This document shows, piece after piece, positions 46,221 through 54,133 of a DNA stretch of 64,000 bases. The position numbers were made by a program, and so were the translations under genes. The stretch spans positions 2,065,501 to 2,129,500 of the forward strand of contig NZ_JAEACT010000002.1 in assembly GCF_021432385.1 (NCBI RefSeq). Direction: 5' to 3'. This DNA is from Clostridium hydrogenum (GTDB taxonomy: Bacteria; Bacillota; Clostridia; Clostridiales; Clostridiaceae). The first letter of the stretch is position 1. Each line of letters starts with the position of its first letter. Below the pieces are notes generated by a model that made no database searches, was not told the origin of the DNA, and saw only the letters and a program-made list of their open reading frames with translations.

Positions 46221-47318
46221 ATGAAGCATAAATATGAAGAAGTAGAGGAAAGTATTATAAATTGGGCTGTTACAGCCAAATTTAAACCACATGAAAAAAT
46301 ACCAACTGAATCTGAATTAATGAAAATGTTTAATGTAAGCAGACATACTATAAGAAAAGCCATAGGTGACCTTGTGTCCATGGAATATGTCTATCGAATA
46401 CAAGGAAGTGGAATATATATATCTGATTTAGCAGAAGACAAAGAAAATCTCAAAAACACTAAAAATGTAGCTGTGCTAACAACTCATATATCTAACTACA
46501 TTTTTCCTAGCATAATAAAGGGCATGGAGGATACTTTGTATTTGGAGTCTTATTCACTTTTACTATCTTCAACAAATAACAATGTTATGTTTGAAAATAG
46601 TAATTTAAAGAATTTGTTAGCTCATAAAATAGATGGCCTTATTTTAGAACCTACTAAAAGTGCATATCCAAGTCAAAATATTGGATATTTAAATAATATA
46701 ATCTCTAGGAATATTCCTTTTGTAACGATAAATGCTTCTTATTCTGAACTTAACGTACCAAGTCTTCGTGTAGACGACTTTAAAGGCGGAAAATTAGCAG
46801 CAAATCATCTTATATCTTTAGGGCATACAAGATTAATGGGTATTTTTAAAGTTGATGATTCTCAAGGAATAAACAGAATGAATGGATTTATTTCTGAATG
46901 CCAGAGCAATAATATTCCACCTTCTCCCTGGCAGATTCTAACCTACCTTTCCGAGGAAATAGGTTCATCTTTGCCTAGTAAAATAGAAAATGCTCTAAAA
47001 ACAAAAAAAAGACCAACAGCAATATTTTGTTATAACGATGAAATAGCATACATAACTCTAACTATTGCTAATAATTTAAATATTAAAATTCCCGAAGAAC
47101 TTTCTATAATTGGGTTTGATGATTCTCATTTAGCTGTAATGATGCAACCAAATTTAACTTCCATAAGCCATCCAAAAGAGCAAATGGGAAAAGATGCTGC
47201 TAATTTAATTATAAAATTAATTAATAACAACAACAGTTTTGATGCTGGTGATTCTATTCTTTATGAGCCAAAGCTTATTGTTAGAGAATCAACTTGTAAA
47301 AATATTGCGAAGCATTAA
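46221..47318 (+). CDS. araR: Arabinose operon repressor AraR (GntR HTH, LacI-type sensor)
   Basis: The 365-aa protein has a GntR winged-helix domain (1-72: PHEKIPTESELMKMFNVSRHTIRKAIGDL) fused to a periplasmic-binding-like sensor (about 85-360: VAVLTTHISNYIFPSIIKGME, ISLGHTRLMGIF, TAIFCYNDEIAYI, SIIGFDDS), the architecture of AraR. Arabinose binding would release it from operators before araD. RBS AAGGAG, ATG 46221. It is divergent from araD. The last codons (ATT GCG AAG CAT TAA) overlap the outer end of a family B repeat. Confidence 0.94.
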   Translation: MKHKYEEVEESIINWAVTAKFKPHEKIPTESELMKMFNVSRHTIRKAIGDLVSMEYVYRIQGSGIYISDLAEDKENLKNTKNVAVLTTHISNYIFPSIIKGMEDTLYLESYSLLLSSTNNNVMFENSNLKNLLAHKIDGLILEPTKSAYPSQNIGYLNNIISRNIPFVTINASYSELNVPSLRVDDFKGGKLAANHLISLGHTRLMGIFKVDDSQGINRMNGFISECQSNNIPPSPWQILTYLSEEIGSSLPSKIENALKTKKRPTAIFCYNDEIAYITLTIANNLNIKIPEELSIIGFDDSHLAVMMQPNLTSISHPKEQMGKDAANLIIKLINNNNSFDAGDSILYEPKLIVRESTCKNIAKH

Positions 47319-47321
47319 ACC

Positions 47322-47585
47322 AAAGTACAAAGTATAAAGTACAGAGTACAAAGAAGGATACACTTGCTAGAGGTTTGGGCGTAAGCCCATGTAGGTTCTT
47401 TAACTTAGTAGAATTACTTTCAATAGCAGTGCAATAAAACTTTGCATATTAATAATCTTTGCTACGGAAAATCTTAAAACTTATTTTTTGATTGCTTACG
47501 CAATCGCTTTATTACTGTTGTCAGCGAAGCTGACAACAGTTAAGTTTAAGATTTACCTGACGTAAGTTATCATTAGGTAAAAGAA
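47322..47585 (+). repeat. Family B repeat, copy 8, with extra inner segment
   Basis: Contains both the ggatacacttgct segment (as in the copy at 26508) and the regular core (gattgcttacgcaatc, cagcgaagctg), so it looks like a composite of two subtypes. The right outer arm is missing. It fills the 301-bp gap after araR. Confidence 0.82.
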
Positions 47586-47619
47586 TAATGCGAATTAAAC
47601 ATCATGTCCATAACATAAA

Positions 47620-48186
47620 TTATAAATTAATAATCGTATCTTGTATATACTCAATAATATTTGAGTATTTTTCATTTGGATTTTCACATTTATTCATATA
47701 TTTATATGTACTTCTATCAAAACGGTAATTTTTCATAACAAATTTATCAAAGATTAATTTAATTTCTTTATCATCACATATTTTATTATAGCAATAATTA
47801 AATATTGCTACTTTTTTATTTAATAATGGGTTATTATCTGTATTCATTACTCCTGTATAGTAAAGTACGCTTGTCATTCTTTCAAATAAGGCAGTTAAAC
47901 GAGATGGAATAACTGCGTAAACAGGAGTTATGATAAATACTGCATCTGCCACAATCATTTTTTCATATACTTCCTGAAAGTGGTCATTTTTCGAAGGTGG
48001 TAAAATGCATTGTCCAAACTTTCCACATTCATGACAGTCGATGCACCCTTCTATTTTATTGTTGGCTAAATGTATAAAATCAAATTCATGAATATCTGAA
48101 TATTTTTTCAATATTTTCTCGATTTCATGATTAGTACCCCCAAACCTATGAGAACCAAATATTACGGAAATCTTCACATATTTCAC
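47620..48186 (-). CDS. Flavodoxin-like NAD(P)H-dependent oxidoreductase with Cys-x2-Cys-x2-Cys motif
   Basis: The 188-aa protein has the FMN-binding start KISVIFGSHRFGGTNHEIEKIL. The Cys cluster IEGCIDCHECGKFGQC (47-62) is as in iron-sulfur flavoproteins of anaerobes, and IITPVYAVIPSRLTALFERM is the second flavin loop. It probably carries FMN and perhaps a 4Fe-4S cluster. The electron-transfer partner is unknown. The C-terminus (residues 130-188) is shorter than in full ISF proteins. It has a good RBS region before ATG 48186. Confidence 0.85.
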   Translation of the reverse strand: MKYVKISVIFGSHRFGGTNHEIEKILKKYSDIHEFDFIHLANNKIEGCIDCHECGKFGQCILPPSKNDHFQEVYEKMIVADAVFIITPVYAVIPSRLTALFERMTSVLYYTGVMNTDNNPLLNKKVAIFNYCYNKICDDKEIKLIFDKFVMKNYRFDRSTYKYMNKCENPNEKYSNIIEYIQDTIINL

Positions 48187-48433
48187 CTACTACTTTCTAT
48201 TTATAAATAGCCTCATGTTCACATTATCTTACTAATTGAACAAATGCTACAATCGTATACTAATATTATAATTTAATTATCCTGTATATACAAATATTAT
48301 CAAAATGCATATATAAAAAAAACCAGCAATAATACTTGTGACTATTAATGCTGTTTTTGTACTATTTTCTATGATATTTTACTGTTTTGTACCTCGGAAC
48401 GAAAGCCGCTGTATTTTTCACATGCTCCTATAA

Positions 48434-48482
48434 CTTACTACCCATTCAGGCATCAGGACGATGCATCTAAATGGGTAGTAAA
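48434..48482. repeat. Short palindrome
   Basis: Arms cttactacccatt and aatgggtagtaaa enclose a 23-bp loop that itself contains gcatc/gatgc. No adjacent gene uses it clearly. Confidence 0.55.
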
Positions 48483-48514
48483 TTATAAACGAGCAATTCT
48501 TAGAGTCCATTAAT

Positions 48515-48745
48515 GTCATAAGCTCATATCAACATTTTCAAAAGAATCTCATACTAAGGTAGCAATACCCAAAGAAAATGTAACAGCTAAAGATATAGTA
48601 GACATTTTACAAAAAAGAATCAAAATATATGGCAAACATAACTATCATCAAAGCTTCTACTGATCCAACAAAACTTTTAGGTTTCCCTCATCAATACATC
48701 GACGAAGTAACCTTTGATGATAGTAGAGCAAAAACTGACGATTAA
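48515..48745 (+). pseudogene. Frameshifted 3' remnant of a small protein gene
   Basis: Frame 1 reads SKESHTKVAIPKENVTAKDIVDILQKR up to about 48612. Coding character then continues in another frame as MANITIIKASTDPTKLLGFPHQYIDEVTFDDSRAKTDD, ending at TAA 48743-48745. No start codon or ribosome site is seen. The KLLGxPHQYI pattern recalls uncharacterised Clostridium lipoproteins, but I cannot name the family. It looks like the eroded end of a gene. Confidence 0.6.
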
Positions 48746-48775
48746 GTAGTAAAGCATTTTGAGAAGGTTAAAAAC

Positions 48776-48848
48776 TTTAAAAGCCTTAGATGTTTCAATA
48801 ACTCGCTGAGAGTCTGCTCATACAATTGAAACATCTAAGGCTTTTAAA
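48776..48848. repeat. Family F palindrome
   Basis: Perfect arms of about 23 bp (tttaaaagccttagatgttt...) around a 24-bp loop aactcgctgagagtctgctc.... The loop resembles the centre of the hairpins near 30980 and 29030. Confidence 0.8.
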
Positions 48849-48900
48849 ATATGTCGCACTAAATTTTTAATACAGAAGTCCAACCACTTCAAAATAACCT

Positions 48901-49044
48901 CTATTTAGGTTCCTTTTCATCTTGTATTTTCTTATTAATCTTATTTTTAACTTCAGTATTACTATAAAGTTCAGCCCCAACTTCCATCATATTATTAGCT
49001 ATAGCAGCCATTTTTAATTTAGTTCTAGTTAGTTTTTTACCCAT
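48901..49044 (-). CDS. Small basic protein, 47 aa
   Basis: Starts at ATG 49044 after a strong GGAGGGCA site. Sequence pattern: MGKKLTRTKLKMAAIANNMMEVGAELYSN, then a Lys-rich tail NKINKKIQDEKEPK. I do not recognise it. The good ribosome site and amphipathic helix make it a likely real gene, perhaps with a DNA- or membrane-binding role. It lies downstream of the RNase P RNA gene. Confidence 0.6.
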   Translation of the reverse strand: MGKKLTRTKLKMAAIANNMMEVGAELYSNTEVKNKINKKIQDEKEPK

Positions 49045-49111
49045 TTCATTGCCCTCCTTTTATTTTATATTACTCAGTAGAAAATATTTTATACTATATA
49101 AGTTTATGGCA

Positions 49112-49145
49112 AAATAAAAAACACCAGGCAAAAACCTAGTGTTTT
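49112..49145 (-). terminator. Terminator of the RNase P RNA gene
   Basis: Stem AACACTAGG / CCTGGTGTT with T-rich loop followed by T6, starting 7 bp after the mature 3' end. Confidence 0.85.
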
Positions 49146-49151
49146 CAATGG

Positions 49152-49526
49152 GCAAGTAACCCTATAAGCCGAGTTCTGTATTAGACAATCATCTATCTAG
49201 ACCTTACGTTACCATAAGGTTCAAGCGATACTACCCGGAAGCGGGACGGGCCGCCCCAAAACGCTTCCCTATTTGATCTTGCTCCAGATGGGGTTTACAT
49301 AGCCGCAAAGTCGCCAGTGCGCTGGTGAGCTCTTACCTCGCCTTTCCACCCTTACCTAATATATTAAAGGTGATGAAATGGATAATAGATAATATATTAG
49401 GCGGTATATCTCTGTTGCACTTTCCTTCAAGTTGCCTTGACCGGGTGTTACCCGGCACCCTGCCCTATGGAGCTCGGACTTTCCTCTCCTGCAAAACTTG
49501 CAGCAGCGATTGTCTGGCTTACTCGC
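49152..49526 (-). ncRNA. rnpB: RNase P RNA
   Basis: The 375-nt RNA is the catalytic subunit of RNase P, which cuts 5' leaders from tRNA precursors. The universally conserved core is visible: GAGGAAAGTCCGAGCTCC near the 5' end and ACAGAACTCGGCTTAT near the 3' end. The P1 helix pairs GCGAGTAA (49519-49526) with TTACTTGC (49152-49159), which sets both ends. The layout is of the ancestral (type A) form. A hairpin with AATATATTA arms near 49357-49402 is an AT-rich species-specific insert. Confidence 0.95.
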
Positions 49527-49589
49527 ATAAAATATAATATCACACTTATAAACTTAATGCAACTATAAATTTATAATATTTTAAGATGC

Positions 49590-50336
49590 CTAAGATGTTT
49601 TAGCCTTTTTTTCAAATTGTTTCTTAGCGTCATAGTATAATATTCTACCACAATTATCACAGTGAACAATTGGGGCACCTTTATATATGTTATCCATGGT
49701 TACAGCAGATACCTTCATTCTACATCCCTCACAAACTGAACCATTTAGCTTAACTACAGCTGAATCGCTGTTTTCGAGAAGCTTATTAATTTCATATAGA
49801 AGCTCACTCGGCATATCCTTTTGGATTTCTTCAACTTTTTTCTCTAAAACTTTTATGTGTTCTTCAGCATTATCTATTTTTTCACTACTTTTTTGCTTAT
49901 AATCATAAAAGTTATTTCTTATGTTTATGAGCTCTAACCTTAAATTTTCAAGCTCCATACTTACTTTTTCTTCATTCTCTAAAAGTTCAACCGCTTCATC
50001 TTCAAACTTCTTAAGTTTTTGTTTGCCACTATCTATTGATTTTTCAAGTTTGCTTATAACATTTAAATTTGATCCTGCTTTATTATAAAGTTTATATTCA
50101 TTATCCTCTATTTCTTTCTTCTGGTTATTTAGTTTTTTAGCCATAATTCCGTATTTATTTTTTATATCTTCAAGTTTTTTCTTTTTTTCACTATAATTTT
50201 GTTTTTTATCGTCAAACTCCTTCTTTAACTTTTTTAAAAAGTAAATGTGGGATCCATCCTTTAATACTTTTTTATTTTTCTTTATTAAATCATAATTATG
50301 CTGAAGTAAATAAGCTAGTTCAATAAAATTACTCAT
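49590..50336 (-). CDS. Coiled-coil protein with C-terminal zinc ribbon
   Basis: The 248-aa protein has a long coiled coil (about 12-185, Lys/Glu/Leu-rich) and a C4 zinc ribbon CEGCRMKVSAV...VHCDNCGRILYY (about 200-236). This is the architecture of the DUF164/CdsZ-like family, proposed to bind RNA or act near the ribosome. It is cytoplasmic. It follows the Nif3-like gene by 87 bp and precedes rnpB on the same strand, and may share the rpoD-side transcript. Its function is not firmly known. Confidence 0.9.
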   Translation of the reverse strand: MSNFIELAYLLQHNYDLIKKNKKVLKDGSHIYFLKKLKKEFDDKKQNYSEKKKKLEDIKNKYGIMAKKLNNQKKEIEDNEYKLYNKAGSNLNVISKLEKSIDSGKQKLKKFEDEAVELLENEEKVSMELENLRLELINIRNNFYDYKQKSSEKIDNAEEHIKVLEKKVEEIQKDMPSELLYEINKLLENSDSAVVKLNGSVCEGCRMKVSAVTMDNIYKGAPIVHCDNCGRILYYDAKKQFEKKAKTS

Positions 50337-50397
50337 ACTTTTTCCTCCAATAGCTATAATAATTTTTAATGTAATATACTTATTTATATAAATAAAA

Positions 50398-50430
50398 AAG
50401 TAGACACAGCAAAAACACCATATCTACTTC
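50398..50430 (-). terminator. Hairpin overlapping the Nif3-like stop codon
   Basis: Arms AAGTAGA and TCTACTT with a ~19-bp loop that has some inner pairing, followed by T6. The TAG stop is inside the first arm. Confidence 0.5.
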
Positions 50431-51230
50431 GTTTTATACGGATCAAGGTTACAGTTTGATACATATATTTTAATATTAACTTTTCTTTCTACTAATTCAT
50501 TTTGAAGCATTTTAGCAGCAACCTTTACAGCGGGCCATTCTGTACCAAAATGTCCAGCATCAATAACAGATATACCCATTTCATTATAATCACTTACGTA
50601 ATGATATGAAGTATCCCCTGTAATTATACAATCAGCACCACTTTCTTTTGCTTTCTCAAAATAGTCCTGACCACTGCCATTTATTATGGCAATTTTACAT
50701 ATTTCTTTTTTCTCATATCCACAATATCTAATGTTTTTTAAATTCAACTGCTTTTTTACAATATTGCATACTTCATCAAGGCTAAGAGAATGATTTAATT
50801 CAATTATTCTTCCTATACCATCATTTAAGTTTTCTTTATTTGAAGTCTCAATAACCTTCCCTTTAGGGAAGCCAAGCAGTTCTACAATAATATCATTTAG
50901 TCCACCTTTAACGCTATCAAAATTCGTATGCGATGAGTATACATTAATATTGTTTTTTATAAGCTTTAATATCTTACGTCCCTGAAGAGTTTCATTTGTT
51001 ATGGATGATGGTTTTCTAAAAAGAAGTGGGTGATGTGTTATTATCATATTGCATTCTTTGTCTATAGCTTCCTCTATTACATCTAAAGTACAATCAAGAG
51101 CCATGAGCACAGATTTTACCTCCTGCGTGCTGTCACCTATCATAAGCCCAACATTATCATAGCTTTCCTTTAAATTAAGAGGTGCATATTCTTCAATTAT
51201 ACTGCATAAATCTTTTACTTCAAAAGACAT
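50424..51230 (-). CDS. Nif3-like dinuclear metal centre protein
   Basis: The 268-aa protein is the single-domain YqfO/YbgI form. It has YDNVGLMIGDSTQEVKSVLMALDCT, the metal ligands ITHHPLLF and SHTNFDSVKGGLND, and the second half GADCIITGDTSYHY and DAGHFGTEW. Family members form hexamers with two metal ions per subunit. Possible roles include GTP cyclohydrolase-like or MTase-coupled functions, none proven. It overlaps trmK by 16 bp, a conserved pairing in Firmicutes. Confidence 0.93.
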   Translation of the reverse strand: MSFEVKDLCSIIEEYAPLNLKESYDNVGLMIGDSTQEVKSVLMALDCTLDVIEEAIDKECNMIITHHPLLFRKPSSITNETLQGRKILKLIKNNINVYSSHTNFDSVKGGLNDIIVELLGFPKGKVIETSNKENLNDGIGRIIELNHSLSLDEVCNIVKKQLNLKNIRYCGYEKKEICKIAIINGSGQDYFEKAKESGADCIITGDTSYHYVSDYNEMGISVIDAGHFGTEWPAVKVAAKMLQNELVERKVNIKIYVSNCNLDPYKTK

Positions 51231-51910
51231 GATAACAACTCCTTAAGATTAGAATTTTTAACAATTAACTCTTCTTTCCTTATAAGTGCTTTATCGCTCT
51301 CATCTGTAATGCTCTCTATAATAGTATTATTTTTATTTATTTTATATTCTATATATTTCTTAAGCAAAGGATGTTTTTTTTCAATAAGTTTTTCACTTAT
51401 CTCATAATATATATCGTCCTTTATTACAAAATCCTTAGCATAACATACTTTTATTATCTCATAATATTTATCTTCATCAATACACAATTCTTCATCAATA
51501 ATATTAAAACCACTATTATATAAATATTTTCTAAGTATTTCTGGATTTTGAACTGGCTGAAGGACTGCATATTGGAATGTTTTAAACACTTTCATCTTTT
51601 CTTCAATTATGTCTCTTATTAAATTTCCACCCATACCTGCTACTACCGCTACATCTACTTCATTTTCTTTTATTACCGAAAATCCACCGCCCAATCGGCA
51701 CTGAATTTTATCTTCAAGCGCATATTTTTTAATATTCATTTTTGCTTTGTTAAGAGGTCCCAAATTTACATCTGATGCAATTGCTTTTTCACATGTTCCA
51801 TTATTTATAAGGTAGATAGGTAAATAGCCATGATCTGTTCCTACATCTACCATTTTATTGCATTTACCCACCATCAAAGCCACACATTTTAGTCTAGATG
51901 CTATTTCCAT
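51215..51910 (-). CDS. trmK: tRNA (adenine22-N1)-methyltransferase
   Basis: The 231-aa SAM-dependent enzyme methylates A22 in the D-loop region of tRNA. It starts MEIASRLKCVALMV and carries the SAM motif DVGTDHGYLPIYL, ASDVNLGPLNKAK, CRLGGGFSVI and the NPPY-like MGGNLIRDII, as in the family. The C-terminal part is a helical coiled coil. It follows rpoD with one membrane gene between and precedes the Nif3-like gene, an order common in Clostridia and Bacilli. Confidence 0.94.
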   Translation of the reverse strand: MEIASRLKCVALMVGKCNKMVDVGTDHGYLPIYLINNGTCEKAIASDVNLGPLNKAKMNIKKYALEDKIQCRLGGGFSVIKENEVDVAVVAGMGGNLIRDIIEEKMKVFKTFQYAVLQPVQNPEILRKYLYNSGFNIIDEELCIDEDKYYEIIKVCYAKDFVIKDDIYYEISEKLIEKKHPLLKKYIEYKINKNNTIIESITDESDKALIRKEELIVKNSNLKELLSCLLK

Positions 51911-51972
51911 TTTTTCCTCCTGTCTTTAATAAAGATAAATCTCTGTATTTCTTATAGGTTAAATAGTTTATT

Positions 51973-52866
51973 TCACCTATGGAATAGCTGCAAAATTCTT
52001 ATTTGCATTATTAAAAAAATAGCTGCAATTACAAGTGATATGTAAATATACTTATATGCTGCCTTTCTACTATATTTAGCATAAAAATATGCAGCATAAT
52101 ACATACAAAAAAGTATAATCATATTATATGCACCATATAGCATTTGCTTAAATACAAATTCTTTATTTGTACCATATGCTAAAGGATTAAACTTTGCATC
52201 AAAACTCAGAGGCATCTTAGCTGGTAAAATATTATACCAATATGCTATAGCTGGTATAATAATCATTGCCAAAATTATAATTGCAACAATTATTAAAGGT
52301 ATCATAAAATATTTATCTTTATTCAAACTAACTTTTTTATTCCTCTTATAAATCCAGTTTTCCATTGAAATACTGCTCGCTTTAAGTGTATTTTCAATTT
52401 CAGATAAATCTTCAGGAGAAACTGCATATACACTATTCTCTGCTTTTAAATAGAGAACATCTTTCGTAGAGGTACAAAACATATTTACTGTACCAGTATT
52501 TTCTATAAAATACACACCCATAGCAAAATTATTTCTTCCATATCCATACAACTTAACTCCCTTTATTTCACCATCGGACTTTTGATACATTTCAATTTCA
52601 CTAAAAGGCACTATTACTTTTTTTAATCCCCACCAAGAAATTATGTAAAAATTACTATTATCATAATAATATTTTAAAGTTATACATTTTATTAAAAAAT
52701 ATATCTGATATATATTAAATGCAATTAAGAATACTTTAAGAAAAATAATTATAGTATATAGATTTATGAATTCACTTATTATAAATGTGAATGCATTAAC
52801 ACCTATTGACACTGCAATTACATATAAAATTAAAAGCAAACTTTTATGAGGTTTTATACATTTCAA
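51973..52866 (-). CDS. Membrane protein with PH-like domain and DUF1648-type segment
   Basis: This 297-aa protein has two N-terminal helices (about 12-60). A soluble middle (about 70-155: WGLKKVIVPFSEIEMYQKSDGEIKGVKLYGYGRNNFAMG) resembles bacterial PH domains. Two to three further helices follow, with LPAKMPLSFDAKFNPLAYGTNKEFVF (about 213-238), the DUF1648 pattern. The role is unknown; similar proteins accompany membrane stress or antimicrobial peptide resistance. It lies between rpoD and trmK. Confidence 0.75.
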   Translation of the reverse strand: MKCIKPHKSLLLILYVIAVSIGVNAFTFIISEFINLYTIIIFLKVFLIAFNIYQIYFLIKCITLKYYYDNSNFYIISWWGLKKVIVPFSEIEMYQKSDGEIKGVKLYGYGRNNFAMGVYFIENTGTVNMFCTSTKDVLYLKAENSVYAVSPEDLSEIENTLKASSISMENWIYKRNKKVSLNKDKYFMIPLIIVAIIILAMIIIPAIAYWYNILPAKMPLSFDAKFNPLAYGTNKEFVFKQMLYGAYNMIILFCMYYAAYFYAKYSRKAAYKYIYISLVIAAIFLIMQIRILQLFHR

Positions 52867-52941
52867 ATTTTCACCTTCTTTTTTCTATAAAAAATTATAC
52901 CATAAAAAAACCTTTTTTTAAATAAGTCATCTACGGAAAAT

Positions 52942-52977
52942 AAAAATTGCAGAGTGCATAAACACTCTGCAATTTTT
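52942..52977 (-). terminator. Terminator of the dnaG-rpoD operon
   Basis: Perfect 15-bp arms AAAATTGCAGAGTG / CACTCTGCAATTTT around a short loop, with flanking A and T runs, 24 bp after the rpoD stop. Confidence 0.9.
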
Positions 52978-53000
52978 ATGAAGTTCTAGCAAGAGAACTT

Positions 53001-54110
53001 TTAGTCAAGGTAATCTTTTAATTTTTTACTTCTACTTGGATGTCTTAATTTTCTTAAAGCCTTAGCTTCTATTTGCCTTATTCTTTCTCTCGTAACATTG
53101 AACTCTTTTCCTACTTCTTCAAGAGTTCTAGCTCTTCCATCATCTAATCCAAATCTTAATCTTAAAACTTTTTCTTCACGAGGAGTCAATGTATCAAGAA
53201 CATTTATAAGCTGTTCCTTAAGCATTCTAAAAGCAGCTGCTTCTGCTGGTGCTGGTGCTTCATCATCAGGTATAAAATCACCAAGATGACTGTCTTCTTC
53301 TTCACCTATTGGTGTTTCAAGTGACACAGGTTCTTGAGCAATTTTCATTATTTCTCTTACTTTGTCTACAGACATATCCATCTTTTCTGAAATTTCTTCA
53401 GGTTGAGGTTCTCTTCCAAGTTCTTGAAGGAGCTGTCTTGATATTCTTATAAGTTTATTTATGGTTTCAACCATATGCACTGGTATTCTTATTGTTCTAG
53501 CCTGATCTGCAATAGCTCTTGTAATAGCCTGCCTAATCCACCATGTTGCATAAGTACTAAACTTATATCCTTTTCTATAATCGAATTTTTCAACAGCTTT
53601 AATTAGTCCAAGATTTCCTTCCTGAATTAAATCGAGAAATAACATTCCTCTTCCAACATATCTTTTAGCTATGCTTACAACTAGCCTAAGATTAGCTTCT
53701 GCTAATTTCTTTTTAGCGACTTGATCGCCATTTTCTATTCTTTGCGCTAAACTTATTTCTTCGTCTGGAGATAACAATGGGACTTTTCCAATTTCTTTAA
53801 GGTACATTCTAACAGGATCATCAATTGCAATGCCCTCAGGTATTGTTAAATCAAGGTCTTCTTCTTCAACCTCAATTTCATTCATATCACCTATAACTTC
53901 AATTCCCATAGATTCAAGGACTTCATATATTTTTTCAATTTGTTCAGGACTTAAATCTACATCCTCTAACTCATCAATTATTTCTTTATAAGTAAGAGTC
54001 CCCTTCTTCTTTCCTTTATCTATTAAAGTTTTAACAACTTTCATTTTATCACTTTTTTGTTTGCTGTTATCGTTTTTTGCCTCACTGCTGACATCATTTT
54101 TATTTTTCAT
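53001..54110 (-). CDS. rpoD: RNA polymerase sigma factor RpoD (SigA)
   Basis: The 369-aa primary sigma factor has region 1.1 (about 20-85), region 1.2 ([17 protein letters not shown]), region 2 ([46 protein letters not shown], -10 recognition), region 3 and region 4 ([50 protein letters not shown], -35 recognition). All are canonical. It follows dnaG by 23 bp in the macromolecular synthesis operon, here without rpsU. RBS GGAGGTATC. Confidence 0.98.
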   Translation of the reverse strand: MKNKNDVSSEAKNDNSKQKSDKMKVVKTLIDKGKKKGTLTYKEIIDELEDVDLSPEQIEKIYEVLESMGIEVIGDMNEIEVEEEDLDLTIPEGIAIDDPVRMYLKEIGKVPLLSPDEEISLAQRIENGDQVAKKKLAEANLRLVVSIAKRYVGRGMLFLDLIQEGNLGLIKAVEKFDYRKGYKFSTYATWWIRQAITRAIADQARTIRIPVHMVETINKLIRISRQLLQELGREPQPEEISEKMDMSVDKVREIMKIAQEPVSLETPIGEEEDSHLGDFIPDDEAPAPAEAAAFRMLKEQLINVLDTLTPREEKVLRLRFGLDDGRARTLEEVGKEFNVTRERIRQIEAKALRKLRHPSRSKKLKDYLD

Positions 54111-54133
54111 TAATGATACCTCCTTCCGTTAAT

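Noticed and set aside
49325..49537. Open frame of 70 codons across the RNase P RNA
   Set aside because: It lies inside the rnpB gene on the opposite strand and has no ribosome site.
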